DNA from: an uncultured Pelagibacteraceae bacterium
GTDB lineage: Bacteria > Pseudomonadota > Alphaproteobacteria > Pelagibacterales > Pelagibacteraceae
Assembly (NCBI GenBank): GCA_902589395.1
Contig: CACIST010000001.1
Span: 204,757-268,756 of the forward strand
Reading direction: 5' to 3'
Length of the DNA stretch: 64,000 nt
Position numbers and translations under genes: made by a program. The notes beneath the pieces are model-generated. The model made no database searches and was not told where the DNA came from. It saw nothing but the letters and a program-made list of their open reading frames with translations. Shown piece by piece: positions 35,229 through 47,861 of the stretch; the stretch's first letter is position 1, and each line of letters begins with the position of its first letter.

Positions 35229-37144
35229 TGCCAAACATAATACTACCTGACGGAAAAAAAATTAACTTCGAAAAAAGTATATCAGGTTTTGAGGTTGCAA
35301 AAAAAATTAGTAAATCTCTTTCAAAGCAAGCTTTGTTAATGAGCGTTGATGGAGAATTAAAAGATTTAAATCATAACATTTCTAAAGACTCCTCAATAAA
35401 GATATTTACATCAAAAGATAAAGAAGGTTTAGAGACTATAAGACATGACACTGCACATATTCTTGCTATGGCAGTTCAAGAATTATTTCCAGGGACACAA
35501 GTTACAATAGGACCAGTTATTGAGGATGGTTTTTATTATGATTTTGCAAGAAAAGAACCTTTTACGACAGAAGATTTAGAAAAAATTGAAAATAAAATGA
35601 AACAAATAGTAGATCGAGATGAAAAAACTTACAGAGAGGTCTGGAAAAGAAATGATGCAATTGAGCATTTTAAAAAAAAGGGAGAAATATACAAAGCTGA
35701 AATAATTGAAAGTATTCCAGAAGGAGAAGATGTGTCTTTATATTTCCATGGAGATTGGCATGATTTATGTAGAGGCCCTCACTTAAGTTCAACTGGTAAA
35801 ATTGGAAAATATTTTAAATTAACAAAAGTCTCAGGTGCTTACTGGAGAGGTGACTCTAATAATGAAATGTTGCAAAGAGTTTATGGAACAAGTTGGTCTA
35901 CTCAAAAAGAATTAGACGATTATTTAAATAGAATAGAAGAGGCTGAAAAAAGAGATCATAGAAAAATAGGAAAAGAAATGGATTTATTTCATTTTAGAGA
36001 AGAGAGTCCTGGATCTGTATTTTGGCATCAAAAAGGATGGAGCTTATTCCAAAAACTTATTTCATATATGAGAATGAAACAAGAAACAGCAGGGTATCAG
36101 GAAATAAATACTCCAGAAATATTAGATCGTTCACTGTGGGAGAAATCTGGTCATTGGGAAAAATTCGGCGCCAATATGTATACTTCTACTACACCTGATG
36201 AAAAAGTATTTGCAATAAAACCTATGAATTGTCCAGGTTGCGTTCAAGTTTTTAATCAAGGTTTAAAAAGTTATCGAGATTTACCACTTAAAATGTCAGA
36301 ATTTGGAAAGGTTCATAGATATGAACCATCAGGGGCGCTTCACGGATTATTGCGTGTTAGAGCTTTCACTCAAGATGATGCACATATTTTTTGCACCGAG
36401 GAACAAATTACTGAAGAATGTTTAAGTGTAACTAATTTAATTTTGGAAATTTATAAGGATTTAGGATTTGAAGACGTAATTTTAAAATATTCTGATAGAC
36501 CAGAATTAAGAGTTGGTGACGATCAAGTTTGGGATAAATCAGAGGCTGCTTTACTAGAAGCAATTAAAGCAACAAAATTAGAATATTCTATTAACAAGGG
36601 CGAAGGAGCTTTTTATGGTCCAAAAATAGAATTTGTTTTAAGAGATGCGATTGGAAGGGATTGGCAATGTGGAACTTTGCAAGTAGATTTAAACTTACCA
36701 GGTAGATTAGGTGCCTCATTTGTTGATAGCGATGGAAATAAAAAAGTTCCTGTAATGCTTCACCGAGCTTTATTTGGGTCATTAGAAAGGTTTATCGGAA
36801 TTTTAATTGAAAATTATTCAGGGAAATTACCTTTTTGGCTATGCCCCATTCAAACAATAGTGATCCCTATCTCGAGTGATTTCGATGATTATGCAAAAGA
36901 AGTAAACAGTCAGTTAAAAAAAGTTGGGCTTTCTTCTGAAGTAGATTTAAAAAATCATAATTTAAATTATAAAATTAGAGAACATTCATTAACTAAAGTG
37001 CCATTGTTGCTAATATGTGGAAAAAAAGAAGTTGACAGTAACACAGTAACTATTAGACAATTGGATTCTAAAAAACAAGAAACTATGGACTTAAAAAAAT
37101 TCTTACAAAAATACTCTGCTCTTAACAAAGCACCTTCAATTTAG
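35228..37144 (+). CDS. thrS: Threonyl-tRNA synthetase
   Basis: This 638-residue class II synthetase matches the family (about 640). An N-terminal TGS domain (residues 1-60) is followed by the editing domain with HDTAHILAMAVQEL and the zinc-ligand set H-x3-H, then CRGPHL with SKVSGAYWRGDS-like text. The catalytic core has motif 2 FGKVHRYEPSGALHGLLRVR and motif 3 LHRALFGSLERFIGILIE, and the C-terminus holds the anticodon-binding domain. Stop TAG overlaps the GTG of infC by one base. It opens the thrS-infC-rpmI-rplT-pheS-pheT group. Confidence 0.97.
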   Translation: MPNIILPDGKKINFEKSISGFEVAKKISKSLSKQALLMSVDGELKDLNHNISKDSSIKIFTSKDKEGLETIRHDTAHILAMAVQELFPGTQVTIGPVIEDGFYYDFARKEPFTTEDLEKIENKMKQIVDRDEKTYREVWKRNDAIEHFKKKGEIYKAEIIESIPEGEDVSLYFHGDWHDLCRGPHLSSTGKIGKYFKLTKVSGAYWRGDSNNEMLQRVYGTSWSTQKELDDYLNRIEEAEKRDHRKIGKEMDLFHFREESPGSVFWHQKGWSLFQKLISYMRMKQETAGYQEINTPEILDRSLWEKSGHWEKFGANMYTSTTPDEKVFAIKPMNCPGCVQVFNQGLKSYRDLPLKMSEFGKVHRYEPSGALHGLLRVRAFTQDDAHIFCTEEQITEECLSVTNLILEIYKDLGFEDVILKYSDRPELRVGDDQVWDKSEAALLEAIKATKLEYSINKGEGAFYGPKIEFVLRDAIGRDWQCGTLQVDLNLPGRLGASFVDSDGNKKVPVMLHRALFGSLERFIGILIENYSGKLPFWLCPIQTIVIPISSDFDDYAKEVNSQLKKVGLSSEVDLKNHNLNYKIREHSLTKVPLLLICGKKEVDSNTVTIRQLDSKKQETMDLKKFLQKYSALNKAPSI

Positions 37145-37689
37145 TGGCAGATTTTAAACAAAACTACTTTCAGAGAAGAACAAAATCTAGAGGCCCTAGA
37201 ACAAATCAAAGAATAACTTCACAAGATGTTCAAGTTATCGCAAGCGATGGTGATAATTTAGGAATTCTAAATTTACAAGATGCTATTAGTAGAGCCAAGG
37301 AAGAAGGTTTAGATTTAATCGAAATAGCTCCGAATGCAAAACCTCCTGTGTGTAAAATTATGGATATGGGAAAATATAAATATGATGCACAAAAAAAAGC
37401 TAATAAAGCAAAGAAAAAGCAAAAAAAGATTGAGTTAAAAGAAATTAAATTAAGACCAGTTACAGAAGTACATGATTATACTTTTAAAATAAAAAATGCC
37501 CAAAAATTTATTGCTAAAGGAGATAAAGTAAAATTTACAATAAGGTTTAAAGGAAGAGAATTACAGCACTCAAGCTTAGGTAATGAATTGATGGATAAGA
37601 TCAAACAGGATATGGAGACCGTAGGGAGAGTTGAGCTTCAGCCTAAGTTTGATGGCAAACAAATGATTATGGTTATCCAGCCTTTATAA
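37144..37689 (+). CDS. infC: Translation initiation factor IF-3
   Basis: This 181-residue factor binds the 30S subunit and checks start-codon pairing. The N-domain signature ITSQDVQVIASDGDNLGIL, the Lys-rich linker and the C-domain VKFTIRFKGRELQHSSLGNEL are typical. The start codon is GTG (37144-37146), overlapping the thrS TAG, and there is no ATG in the first 90 codons. Non-ATG starts are a known feature of infC, where IF-3 represses its own translation. rpmI and rplT follow, as in E. coli. Confidence 0.96.
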   Translation: MADFKQNYFQRRTKSRGPRTNQRITSQDVQVIASDGDNLGILNLQDAISRAKEEGLDLIEIAPNAKPPVCKIMDMGKYKYDAQKKANKAKKKQKKIELKEIKLRPVTEVHDYTFKIKNAQKFIAKGDKVKFTIRFKGRELQHSSLGNELMDKIKQDMETVGRVELQPKFDGKQMIMVIQPL

Positions 37690-37744
37690 GCCTTATTTCT
37701 GGTTGTAAATTAATATTAATATTTGTATAACCCCCACAAAAATT

Positions 37745-37951
37745 ATGCCTAAATTAAAAACAAAAAGTTCAGCCAAAAAGAGATTCAAAATTTCAGCTAA
37801 AGGAAAAGTAATAACTGCTCAAGCTGGTAAAAGACATGGTATGATTAAACGAACAAACTCACAAATTAGAAAGCAAAGAGGTACTACGGTAATGTCAAAA
37901 CAAGATGGAAAGATTGTTAAATCTTATATGCCGTACAACCTAAGAGGATAA
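37745..37951 (+). CDS. rpmI: 50S ribosomal protein L35
   Basis: This 68-residue basic protein matches the family size. The opening [20 protein letters not shown] and [17 protein letters not shown] are diagnostic of bL35. It is 55 bases after infC and one base before rplT. In E. coli the infC-rpmI leader binds L20 for feedback control. The 55-base gap here shows no clear stem, so that control cannot be confirmed. Confidence 0.97.
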   Translation: MPKLKTKSSAKKRFKISAKGKVITAQAGKRHGMIKRTNSQIRKQRGTTVMSKQDGKIVKSYMPYNLRG

Positions 37952-37952
37952 T

Positions 37953-38309
37953 ATGGCTAGAGTAAAAAGAGGTGTAACAAGCAGAGCTAAACACAAAAAA
38001 GTATTAAAAGCTGTTAAGGGTCAATGGGGAAGAAGAAAGAATACTATAAGAGTGGCTAGGCAGGCCATGGAAAAAGCTATGCAGTATGCTTATAGAGATA
38101 GAAGAAATAAAAAAAGAGACTTCAAATCACTTTGGATACAAAGAATTAATGCTGGGGTTAGATCAGAGGGTTTAACATATTCTAAATTTATAAATGGCCT
38201 AAGTAAAACAGGTATTAAAATAGATAGAAAAATACTCGCTGAAATAGCTTACGATAACCCAGAAGCATTTAAAACTATAGTTAAAAAAGCTCAAGCAGCG
38301 TTAAATTAA
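37953..38309 (+). CDS. rplT: 50S ribosomal protein L20
   Basis: This 118-residue basic protein has the bL20 N-terminal block [19 protein letters not shown] and [20 protein letters not shown]. It binds 23S rRNA early in large-subunit assembly. The start is one base after the rpmI stop. The 43-base gap to pheS shows no strong hairpin, so read-through into pheST is likely. Confidence 0.97.
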   Translation: MARVKRGVTSRAKHKKVLKAVKGQWGRRKNTIRVARQAMEKAMQYAYRDRRNKKRDFKSLWIQRINAGVRSEGLTYSKFINGLSKTGIKIDRKILAEIAYDNPEAFKTIVKKAQAALN

Positions 38310-38352
38310 TTTTCATTGTTGTTTTTCTAGAGTTAACAAATATTCTACGAAT

Positions 38353-39420
38353 ATGTCCGATATAAAAAAAATTAAAGACGTATATTTAAATAAATTAGAC
38401 AGTGATTTAAATATTGAAAATTTAAATCAAATTAAAACAGAATTATTTGGTAAAAATGGACAGATTTCTAATTCTTTTAAATCATTAGGATCATTACCAA
38501 CTGATGACAGAAAAAAATTTGCATCAGAATTAAATTCAATAAAAGATGAACTACAAGATAAAATAAATTTTAAACTTCAAGAAATTGAAACAAAAGAAAT
38601 TAATTCTAAGCTTGAAAATGAAAAAGTAGATGTAACTTTACCTGAAAGAGAAATTAATCAAGGAAAGATACATCCTGTTTCGCAAGTAATAGATGAAATA
38701 TCTTCAATATTTTCTGAAATTGGCTTTAGTGTTGAAGAGGGTCCAGATATTGAGAACGAGCATTATAATTTTACGGCATTAAATACCCCAGATAATCATC
38801 CAGCAAGAGATATGCATGACACTTTTTATTTAGACGATAATAAAGAATTATTACTAAGGACTCATACTTCTCCAGTACAAATTAGAACAATGTTAAATGG
38901 AAAACCGCCATTTAAAATTATAGCTCCAGGCAGAACATACAGATCAGATAGCGATCAAACTCATTCTCCAATGTTCCATCAAGTTGAAGGACTTCACATT
39001 GATAAAGATACTAATATGGGCCATCTAAAAGGATGCTTAAACTATTTTATAAAATCATTTTTTGAAGTGGATAAAATAAAAATGAGATTTAGACCAAGCC
39101 ACTTTCCTTTTACTGAGCCATCTGCAGAAGTTGACATTGGCTATGAGTTGAAAGATGGGAAAATAGTAATTGGCGAAGGAGATAAATGGTTAGAAATTCT
39201 AGGTTGTGGGATGGTACACCCAAATGTTCTTAAAAATGTAAAAGTAAATCCAGATAAATATCAAGGTTATGCTTTTGGGATTGGAATAGATAGATTAGGA
39301 ATGCTTAAGTATGGAATAAACGATTTAAGAGCTTTTTTTGAGACTGACTATAGGTGGCTTAACCATTTTGGTTTTGATCCATTAGATGTACCATCAAATT
39401 ATAGAGGCCTTAGCAGATGA
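38353..39420 (+). CDS. pheS: Phenylalanyl-tRNA synthetase alpha subunit
   Basis: This 355-residue class II catalytic subunit has a coiled-coil N-terminus (about 1-90), then the core [25 protein letters not shown] segment (here from NFTALN), [14 protein letters not shown] (motif 1 to 2), [20 protein letters not shown] and motif 3 [18 protein letters not shown] (here as [12 protein letters not shown]). It pairs with pheT as an alpha2-beta2 enzyme. Its TGA overlaps the pheT ATG by 4 bases, ensuring balanced synthesis of subunits. Confidence 0.97.
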   Translation: MSDIKKIKDVYLNKLDSDLNIENLNQIKTELFGKNGQISNSFKSLGSLPTDDRKKFASELNSIKDELQDKINFKLQEIETKEINSKLENEKVDVTLPEREINQGKIHPVSQVIDEISSIFSEIGFSVEEGPDIENEHYNFTALNTPDNHPARDMHDTFYLDDNKELLLRTHTSPVQIRTMLNGKPPFKIIAPGRTYRSDSDQTHSPMFHQVEGLHIDKDTNMGHLKGCLNYFIKSFFEVDKIKMRFRPSHFPFTEPSAEVDIGYELKDGKIVIGEGDKWLEILGCGMVHPNVLKNVKVNPDKYQGYAFGIGIDRLGMLKYGINDLRAFFETDYRWLNHFGFDPLDVPSNYRGLSR

Positions 39421-41825
39421 AATTTACAATAGGCTGGTTAAAAGAGCATCTCGATACTAAAAAAAAAGATAGTGAATTAATTGAAAAATTAACAGATGTT
39501 GGGCTTGAAGTTGAAAGTTTTGAAAATTTAAATTCTGATTTAGACAATTTTAAAGTAGCAAAAATAATTAATGCTGAACAGCACCCTAATGCAGACAGAC
39601 TTAGAATATGTGATGTTGATATTGGCCAAGAAAATACTGTTAAAGTAGTATGCGGAGCACCAAATGCTAAAAAAGATCTTTTAACTGTATACGCAGGTCC
39701 AGGATCAATAATTCCAAAAAATAATATTAAACTTACAATCAGTAAGATTAGAGGGGTTACTTCCCATGGGATGTTATGCTCTGAATCTGAATTGAATTTA
39801 TCAGATGAAAGTGAGGGAATAACAGAACTAAAAACAAATAAATATTTTGATAAAATAGGAGAAAATTTTTTCAAAAATAAAAATGAGAAAGTTGTAGATT
39901 TATCAATCACACCTAATCGTCCTGATTGCCTGGGGGTAAGAGGTATAGCGAGAGATCTTGCAGCTGCTGGAGCTGGCAAATTAAAGAATATTTCCAACAA
40001 AAATATAAAAAAAAATGGATCTCAAACAATCAAAGTTTCAATTTCAAAACAGAAAAATCAAGGTTGTACTGTTTTTGGTAGTTGCTTAATCACAGGTGTT
40101 ACAAATAAAGAAAGTCCAAAATGGCTGAAAGAAAAAATTATTTCACTTGGTCAAAAACCAATTTCAGCAATTGTTGACATTACAAATTATGTAATGTTAG
40201 ACTTAAATAGACCACTTCATGCATATGATGCAGATAAAATTGACAAAGAAATTGTAGTAAGAAATTCAAAAAAGGGTGAAACTTTTGAAGCCCTTGATAA
40301 CAAAGAGTATAAGTTAGGTGATGATATGTGTGTTATTTCTGATAAGTCTGGAGTTTTAGGTTTGGGAGGAGTTATTGGTGGAACACGTTCTGGAACTGAA
40401 ATAAATACTAAAAATATTTTATTAGAGTCAGCGTATTTTATTCCCAGATCAATTAGAAAAACTTCAAAAATATTAAATATTGATACTGATGCAAAATTCA
40501 GGTTTGAAAGGGGAATTGATCCTCAATCTATCGAATTAGGTTTGTCAAAAGCTGCTGAATTAATATCTGAGATTTGTGGTGGCAAAATAAGTAATTTTGA
40601 TATTCAAAAAACTGATAAGTATGAAAAAAACAAAATAAAATTCAAACTCTCTTTATTTGAAAAAATCACTGGTTTTAAAGTAAATGATAATGAGATTGTA
40701 AAAATTTTAATTGATCTAGGATTTGAGGTTTCTAGTGAGAAATTAGAATTAGATTTAAAAATACCCACCTGGAGACCTGATATAACTCAGCCAATTGATA
40801 TAGTTGAAGAAATAGTAAGAATAAAAGGATATAATAACATAGAAACTTTAGAACCTGAAAAAACTAAATTAAAAGATACATTAAATAAACAACAAAAACT
40901 TTTTCACTTTCTACAAAGATCTGTAGCGTCAAAAGGTTATTTTGAGTCTGTAACTTGGTCATTTACAGACTCAAAAATAAATAATCTTTTTAAGGAAAAT
41001 CTAAAAGAAATAAAAATAGTAAATCCAATAAGTTCAGACTTAGATGTTTTACGAAATTCGATTTTCGCAAATTTAACTTTTTATTTAAAGAAAAATTTAG
41101 ACAGAGGATTTAAGGATATTTCGTTGTTTGAAATTGGACCAATTTTTAAGAGTAGCAAGCCAGGCGATCAGCTGACAGTAATAGGAGCAATTAAATCAGG
41201 AAAAGTATCAAGGTTAAATTGGAACGAAAAAGAAAGGCCATTAGATGTCTTTGATGTAAAAAAGGATGCTATCCAGACACTAGTCGAGGCTGGATATGAC
41301 AGAAAGAGTTTCTTTATAAGAGATAAATCTCCTTCATATTATCATCCAGGCAAATCTGGCTCGGTCTATATTGATAAGGATGATATTGAACCTGTTGCTT
41401 ATTTCGGTGACATACATCCAAATATTGTTAAAAAACTTGATATAAAAACTGAAGGTCTAGTAGGTTTTGAGATTTATTTAGATCATTTAAAAGAAAATAA
41501 AATTAAACTCAAAGATCAAAAACCTAATTTTGAGTACTCTGACTATCAAAAATCAGAAAGAGACTTTGCCTTTATAGTTGATAAAAATTTTAAAGCACAG
41601 GATTTGATTGAAATTATATCATCAATTGATCAAAATTTAATAAAGTCAATTAAAATCTTTGATATTTATGAAGGTGAAAATATTCCGGACAATAAAAAAT
41701 CAATAGCTATCAACGTTATTATTCAATCATCTGAAAAAACACTTGAAGAGAGTGATCTTGAAAAAATTAATAAATTAATTATTTCAACTGTCGAAACTAA
41801 GTCTGGGGCAAAAATTAGATCCTAA
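39417..41825 (+). CDS. pheT: Phenylalanyl-tRNA synthetase beta subunit
   Basis: This 802-residue subunit matches the family (about 800). The expected domains are present: [14 protein letters not shown] opening, an OB-fold tRNA-binding domain (about 40-150, [15 protein letters not shown]), the B3/B4 editing domain ([20 protein letters not shown]), B5 domain, a catalytic-like core ([25 protein letters not shown]) and the C-terminal ferredoxin-fold anticodon-binding domain ([14 protein letters not shown]). Start overlaps pheS by 4 bases; the stop directly precedes lepA. Confidence 0.97.
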   Translation: MKFTIGWLKEHLDTKKKDSELIEKLTDVGLEVESFENLNSDLDNFKVAKIINAEQHPNADRLRICDVDIGQENTVKVVCGAPNAKKDLLTVYAGPGSIIPKNNIKLTISKIRGVTSHGMLCSESELNLSDESEGITELKTNKYFDKIGENFFKNKNEKVVDLSITPNRPDCLGVRGIARDLAAAGAGKLKNISNKNIKKNGSQTIKVSISKQKNQGCTVFGSCLITGVTNKESPKWLKEKIISLGQKPISAIVDITNYVMLDLNRPLHAYDADKIDKEIVVRNSKKGETFEALDNKEYKLGDDMCVISDKSGVLGLGGVIGGTRSGTEINTKNILLESAYFIPRSIRKTSKILNIDTDAKFRFERGIDPQSIELGLSKAAELISEICGGKISNFDIQKTDKYEKNKIKFKLSLFEKITGFKVNDNEIVKILIDLGFEVSSEKLELDLKIPTWRPDITQPIDIVEEIVRIKGYNNIETLEPEKTKLKDTLNKQQKLFHFLQRSVASKGYFESVTWSFTDSKINNLFKENLKEIKIVNPISSDLDVLRNSIFANLTFYLKKNLDRGFKDISLFEIGPIFKSSKPGDQLTVIGAIKSGKVSRLNWNEKERPLDVFDVKKDAIQTLVEAGYDRKSFFIRDKSPSYYHPGKSGSVYIDKDDIEPVAYFGDIHPNIVKKLDIKTEGLVGFEIYLDHLKENKIKLKDQKPNFEYSDYQKSERDFAFIVDKNFKAQDLIEIISSIDQNLIKSIKIFDIYEGENIPDNKKSIAINVIIQSSEKTLEESDLEKINKLIISTVETKSGAKIRS

Positions 41826-43637
41826 ATGTCTTCAGAAATAGATAATATAAGAAATTTTGCAATTATTGCTCACATCGATCATGGTAAGTCAACTATTGCT
41901 GATAGAATTATACATAGATGCGGTGGATTGACAGACAGAGAAATGAAGTCACAGGTTTTAGACTCCATGGATATTGAAAGAGAAAGAGGAATAACAATAA
42001 AAGCTCAAACAGTAAAATTAAATTATAAATCAAAAGATGGAAAAAATTATATTCTTAACATTATAGATACCCCAGGCCACGTTGATTTTAGTTATGAAGT
42101 TAGTAGGTCTTTATATGCTTGTGAGGGTTCGATATTAATTGTAGATAGTACTCAAGGTGTAGAGGCTCAAACTTTAGCGAATGTTTATCAAGCTCTCGAC
42201 ATAAATCATGAAATAATTCCAGTTTTAAATAAAATTGATTTACCAGCGTCTGATATAGATAGAACAAATAAACAAATTGAAGATGTAATAGGAATTGATA
42301 CATCTAATGCAGTCCCATGCTCTGGAAAAACAGGCCAAGGTATTGAAGAAATTTTAGAACAAATTGTACAAACTTTACCAGGACCAAAAGGTAAAAAAGA
42401 TGAGAAACTAAAGTGTTTATTAGTAGATAGTTGGTATGACACTTATCTGGGTGTAGTTATCTTAGTTAGAGTAATTGATGGGAAAATAAAAAATAATATG
42501 AAAATTAAAATGATGTCCACAAATCAGGAGTATTTTGTAGAAAAGGTTGGAGTGTTTACACCCAAGCCAAAGGATATTGATGAACTTAATTCAGGAGAGA
42601 TTGGCTTCATAACAACAGGAATAAAAGTTTTATCAGAAACGAAGGTTGGAGATACAATTTGTGACGCTTCTAAACCATTACCAGAATCACTGCCTGGTTT
42701 TAAGCCAAGTAAACCAGTTGTTTTTTGTGGATTATTTCCTGTTGATAGCTCTGAGTATCAAAAATTAAAAGATGGATTGGCTAAACTTAAATTAAATGAT
42801 TCTAGTTTTTCTTTTGAGCCCGAGTCTTCTTCAGCTTTGGGATTAGGTTTTAGATGTGGTTTTTTAGGTTTGTTACATTTAGAAATTGTTACTGAAAGAC
42901 TAGAAAGAGAATTTGATATTAATCTATTAACTACAACTCCAGGTGTTGTATATAAAATTCATATGAACAATGGAGAGGTAAAAGATCTTCAAAACCCGTC
43001 AAGTTTGCCAGATCCAACTTTGATAAAATTTATTGAAGAACCATGGATCAAAGCAACAATTATTACACCAGATCAATACTTAGGACCTATAATAAAAATA
43101 TGTCAGGATAAAAGAGGGGTTCAAATAAACTTAAGTTACTCAGGAAATAGAGCTGTTGTAAATTACGAATTACCTTTAAACGAAGTTGTGTTTGATTTTA
43201 ACGATAGATTAAAATCAATGACAAGTGGATATGCAAGTTTTGATTATGAAATAATCGGTCATAGAGAGGGAGATCTTGTTAAGATGGGTATTCTTGTTAA
43301 TACTGAACCAGTGGACGCTTTAGCTATGATGATTCATAAAGATTTTGCTCAAAAAACTGGACGTGAGGTCTGTGAAAAATTAAAAGATTTGATACCAAGA
43401 CATAATTTTATGATACCAGTTCAAGCGGCAATTGGTGGAAAGATTATTGCAAGAGAAACAATTAAGGGTTTTAAAAAAGATGTTTTAACAAAAATTCACG
43501 GTGGTGGAGCTACAGACAGAAAAAGAAAGTTACTTGAAAAACAAAAAAAAGGGAAAGCAAGAGCTAAACAATTTGGAAAAGTTGAAATACCCCAGGAAGC
43601 ATTTATTGGTGTTCTTAAAATTTCTAAAGAAAAATAA
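41826..43637 (+). CDS. lepA: Elongation factor 4 (LepA)
   Basis: This 603-residue translational GTPase has G1 AHIDHGKST, switch [15 protein letters not shown]3 [13 protein letters not shown]4 NKIDLP and G5 SGKTGQG. It ends with the LepA-specific C-terminal domain ([40 protein letters not shown]) that inserts into the ribosome. It acts in ribosome back-translocation or initiation. ATG follows the pheT stop with no gap. A GT2 gene follows 19 bases on. Confidence 0.97.
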   Translation: MSSEIDNIRNFAIIAHIDHGKSTIADRIIHRCGGLTDREMKSQVLDSMDIERERGITIKAQTVKLNYKSKDGKNYILNIIDTPGHVDFSYEVSRSLYACEGSILIVDSTQGVEAQTLANVYQALDINHEIIPVLNKIDLPASDIDRTNKQIEDVIGIDTSNAVPCSGKTGQGIEEILEQIVQTLPGPKGKKDEKLKCLLVDSWYDTYLGVVILVRVIDGKIKNNMKIKMMSTNQEYFVEKVGVFTPKPKDIDELNSGEIGFITTGIKVLSETKVGDTICDASKPLPESLPGFKPSKPVVFCGLFPVDSSEYQKLKDGLAKLKLNDSSFSFEPESSSALGLGFRCGFLGLLHLEIVTERLEREFDINLLTTTPGVVYKIHMNNGEVKDLQNPSSLPDPTLIKFIEEPWIKATIITPDQYLGPIIKICQDKRGVQINLSYSGNRAVVNYELPLNEVVFDFNDRLKSMTSGYASFDYEIIGHREGDLVKMGILVNTEPVDALAMMIHKDFAQKTGREVCEKLKDLIPRHNFMIPVQAAIGGKIIARETIKGFKKDVLTKIHGGGATDRKRKLLEKQKKGKARAKQFGKVEIPQEAFIGVLKISKEK

Positions 43638-43656
43638 TCTTTTTAAAAATAAATAA

Positions 43657-44493
43657 ATGGAAACAAAGGATGTAACATTTGTAATTGTAACTTTTAATAG
43701 CGAAAAAGTTATATTTGAATGTATTGATTTATTACCTAAAGAGTCAAAGAAAATAATAATAGAAAATTCTAATAATTTAAATTTAAAAAATTCACTTGAA
43801 AAAAAATACGAAAATTTATCGTGTTTATTAATGAACGAAAATTTAGGATATGGAAAAGGAAATAATATCGGTATTAAGCTTTCTGAAACTGAAAATGTTT
43901 TTATTTTGAATCCTGACGTAAGATTTAAAATCTCTAATTTAAAAAAATTTCTAAATATAATTAAAAATGAAAATTTTGTTATTGCAGCTCCAATTTCAAA
44001 TGAGGACTCAAATATTTTTAAAAATAACCAAATTATTAAAGAAGTAAATTTTGTTAAGGGTTTTGCTATGCTATTGAATAAAAAATATTTGAGAAAGAAC
44101 TATTTTGATGAAAATATTTTTTTGTACCTTGAGGAAATAGATTTGTGTAAAAGAGTAAAAAATGATGGAGGGAGAATACTTAAAGTAAATTTACCAATAG
44201 TCCATTTTGGCGGACTCTCTCATGGAGATAGAGGTAGCGAGGAAATGGAAAAATCAAGAAATTGGCATTGGATGTGGTCAAAATTTTACTATCAGAAAAA
44301 ACATTATGGATATTTAATAGGCTTGTGGTCTACTTTACCTAATTTTCTAAGCTCTTTATTAAAATATTTATTTTATAGCTTCACTAAAAATAGTAATAAA
44401 AAAAATATTTATGAGATGCGATTTTTTGGTCTTTTAAATTCATATTTGTTAAAGAAATCTTTTTATCGTCCTAATTTGAATAAAATTAAATAG
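43657..44493 (+). CDS. Family 2 glycosyltransferase (rhamnosyltransferase-like)
   Basis: This 278-residue protein has the GT-A opening TFVIVTFNSEKVIFECIDLL, NENLGYGKGNNIGI, and a DxD-like metal site in FILNPDVRF. VKGFAMLLNKKYL and FLYLEEIDLCKRVKNDG follow, the typical core of rhamnosyl- or N-acetylglucosaminyl-transferases acting on envelope polysaccharide. The sugar donor is not certain. It ends in an 8-base overlap with the stop of the convergent sugar epimerase, which may make a precursor for the same glycan. Confidence 0.88.
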   Translation: METKDVTFVIVTFNSEKVIFECIDLLPKESKKIIIENSNNLNLKNSLEKKYENLSCLLMNENLGYGKGNNIGIKLSETENVFILNPDVRFKISNLKKFLNIIKNENFVIAAPISNEDSNIFKNNQIIKEVNFVKGFAMLLNKKYLRKNYFDENIFLYLEEIDLCKRVKNDGGRILKVNLPIVHFGGLSHGDRGSEEMEKSRNWHWMWSKFYYQKKHYGYLIGLWSTLPNFLSSLLKYLFYSFTKNSNKKNIYEMRFFGLLNSYLLKKSFYRPNLNKIK

Positions 44494-45487
44494 TTTCTTT
44501 TATCCATGTTTCAGGAGTAATTTCTGATTTAATTTCTACAGGTAAATTATAAATAAATTCTTTTGTCCCTTTATTTTTAATATAGTTCGTTGTAAGTTTT
44601 ATAGAGTTTATTAATGATGTTTTAGTTTTGTAACCAAGTAATTTTCTTGCTTTTTCGGATGAGCAAGATGCTTCTTTTACTTCAAGGGGCCTTCCCTGCA
44701 CATGAATAGGATCACCGTTGAACCCTGTTTCATTTGCAACTAATTTAGCTAGGTCATTTATAGTTATTGTTTCCTCATCTGGTCCTATATTTATAATTTC
44801 TTTAGAAATATTTTTGTCTAATGCTAATTTTTCTAGGCAGAAAATGACATCATCAATATAAGAAAAACATCTTGTTTGATTACCATCGCCATAAATTATT
44901 GAGGGTTTATTTTGAAGATTCCGATTAATGAAAATAGACATAACATTTCTAAATGGATCGTCATATTTCTGATTTGGCCCAACTATATTATGAGGTACAG
45001 CGATATTATAATCCATAGAATGTGTTTCGCACAATAATTTTAAACTTTCCTCTACAGCCACTTTTGCAATTCCATATGGATCTTCTGGTTTGGGAATCAT
45101 AGTTTCGTCAAATGGAGAAATTTGACTTCCATATCTCGCCATTGAAGAGCAAAAAACAAATCTTTTAACTTTATTGACTATACTAGCTGTAATTACTGAT
45201 ATACTCGCTTGATAGATATTCTTTGTAATAAAGTTTGGTGAAAAAACTGATAATCCTTCGTGAGCAGTAGCAGCACAATGATAAACAATATCAATCTCTT
45301 CTAGGTTTTTTGACATTTCATCAAAGTTACAACAATCTGTTTTGTGAAAATTTATGCCTTTAGGAAGATTATCTTGATCTCCTTGTATCATGCTATCGTT
45401 ACCGAATATTTCGTGACCAAGATTAATTAATCTTTTGGCCAAATGACTTCCCAAAAACCCAGCAATACCAGTTATGTATATTTTCAT
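44486..45487 (-). CDS. NAD-dependent nucleotide-sugar epimerase/dehydratase (extended SDR)
   Basis: This 333-residue Rossmann-fold enzyme has the NAD-binding GIAGFLGSHLAKRL at its start, YHCAATAHEGLS, catalytic Ser in CSSMARYG, and the Tyr-Lys pair in DPYGIAKVAVEES. IIYGDGNQTRCFSYIDDV is the substrate-binding block of UDP-sugar 4-epimerases (WbpP/GalE-like). It likely makes a UDP-sugar for the envelope polysaccharide, in keeping with the nearby glycosyltransferases. The exact reaction (glucose, N-acetylglucosamine or uronate epimerisation) cannot be decided. The gene is transcribed alone. Confidence 0.87.
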   Translation of the reverse strand: MKIYITGIAGFLGSHLAKRLINLGHEIFGNDSMIQGDQDNLPKGINFHKTDCCNFDEMSKNLEEIDIVYHCAATAHEGLSVFSPNFITKNIYQASISVITASIVNKVKRFVFCSSMARYGSQISPFDETMIPKPEDPYGIAKVAVEESLKLLCETHSMDYNIAVPHNIVGPNQKYDDPFRNVMSIFINRNLQNKPSIIYGDGNQTRCFSYIDDVIFCLEKLALDKNISKEIINIGPDEETITINDLAKLVANETGFNGDPIHVQGRPLEVKEASCSSEKARKLLGYKTKTSLINSIKLTTNYIKNKGTKEFIYNLPVEIKSEITPETWIKETI

Positions 45488-45538
45488 TTAACTTTAATTT
45501 ATTATATGAAAAAATATGCTTAAATGACAATTAAAATT

Positions 45539-45628
45539 GGAGAGGTGGCCGAGTGGTTGAAGGCGCACGCTTGGAAAGCGTGTATAGGGGAAACTCTATC
45601 ATGGGTTCGAATCCCATTCTCTCCGCCA
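45539..45628 (+). tRNA. tRNA-Ser (GGA)
   Basis: GGAGAGG pairs with TCTCTCC, followed by discriminator G and an encoded CCA. The anticodon stem CACGC/GCGTG encloses loop TTGGAAA, giving anticodon GGA for UCC/UCU. The extended variable arm (TATAGGGGAAACTCTATC) has a stem as required for class II tRNA-Ser. T arm GGGTTCGAATCCC is intact. The 172-base gap that follows, before gyrB, has only AT-rich sequence and a TATAAA at about 45772 that could be the gyrB -10. Confidence 0.97.
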
Positions 45629-45776
45629 CTAATTTTAAACGTAAAAACACTCATTATCTAAAATAATTCAAAAATAGAAAATTTATTAAAAAAATTAGAG
45701 ATTTATGTTGATAACACTTATTAATTTAGACATTAAATCATAAGAGATTTTATTAAAAATTTCAAACATGGTATAA

Positions 45777-47858
<2,082 letters not shown>

Positions 47859-47861
47859 TTA

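Noticed and set aside
45705..45713. TGTTGATAA near gyrB, one mismatch to a DnaA box
   Set aside because: Isolated and imperfect; in AT-rich DNA such matches are expected by chance.
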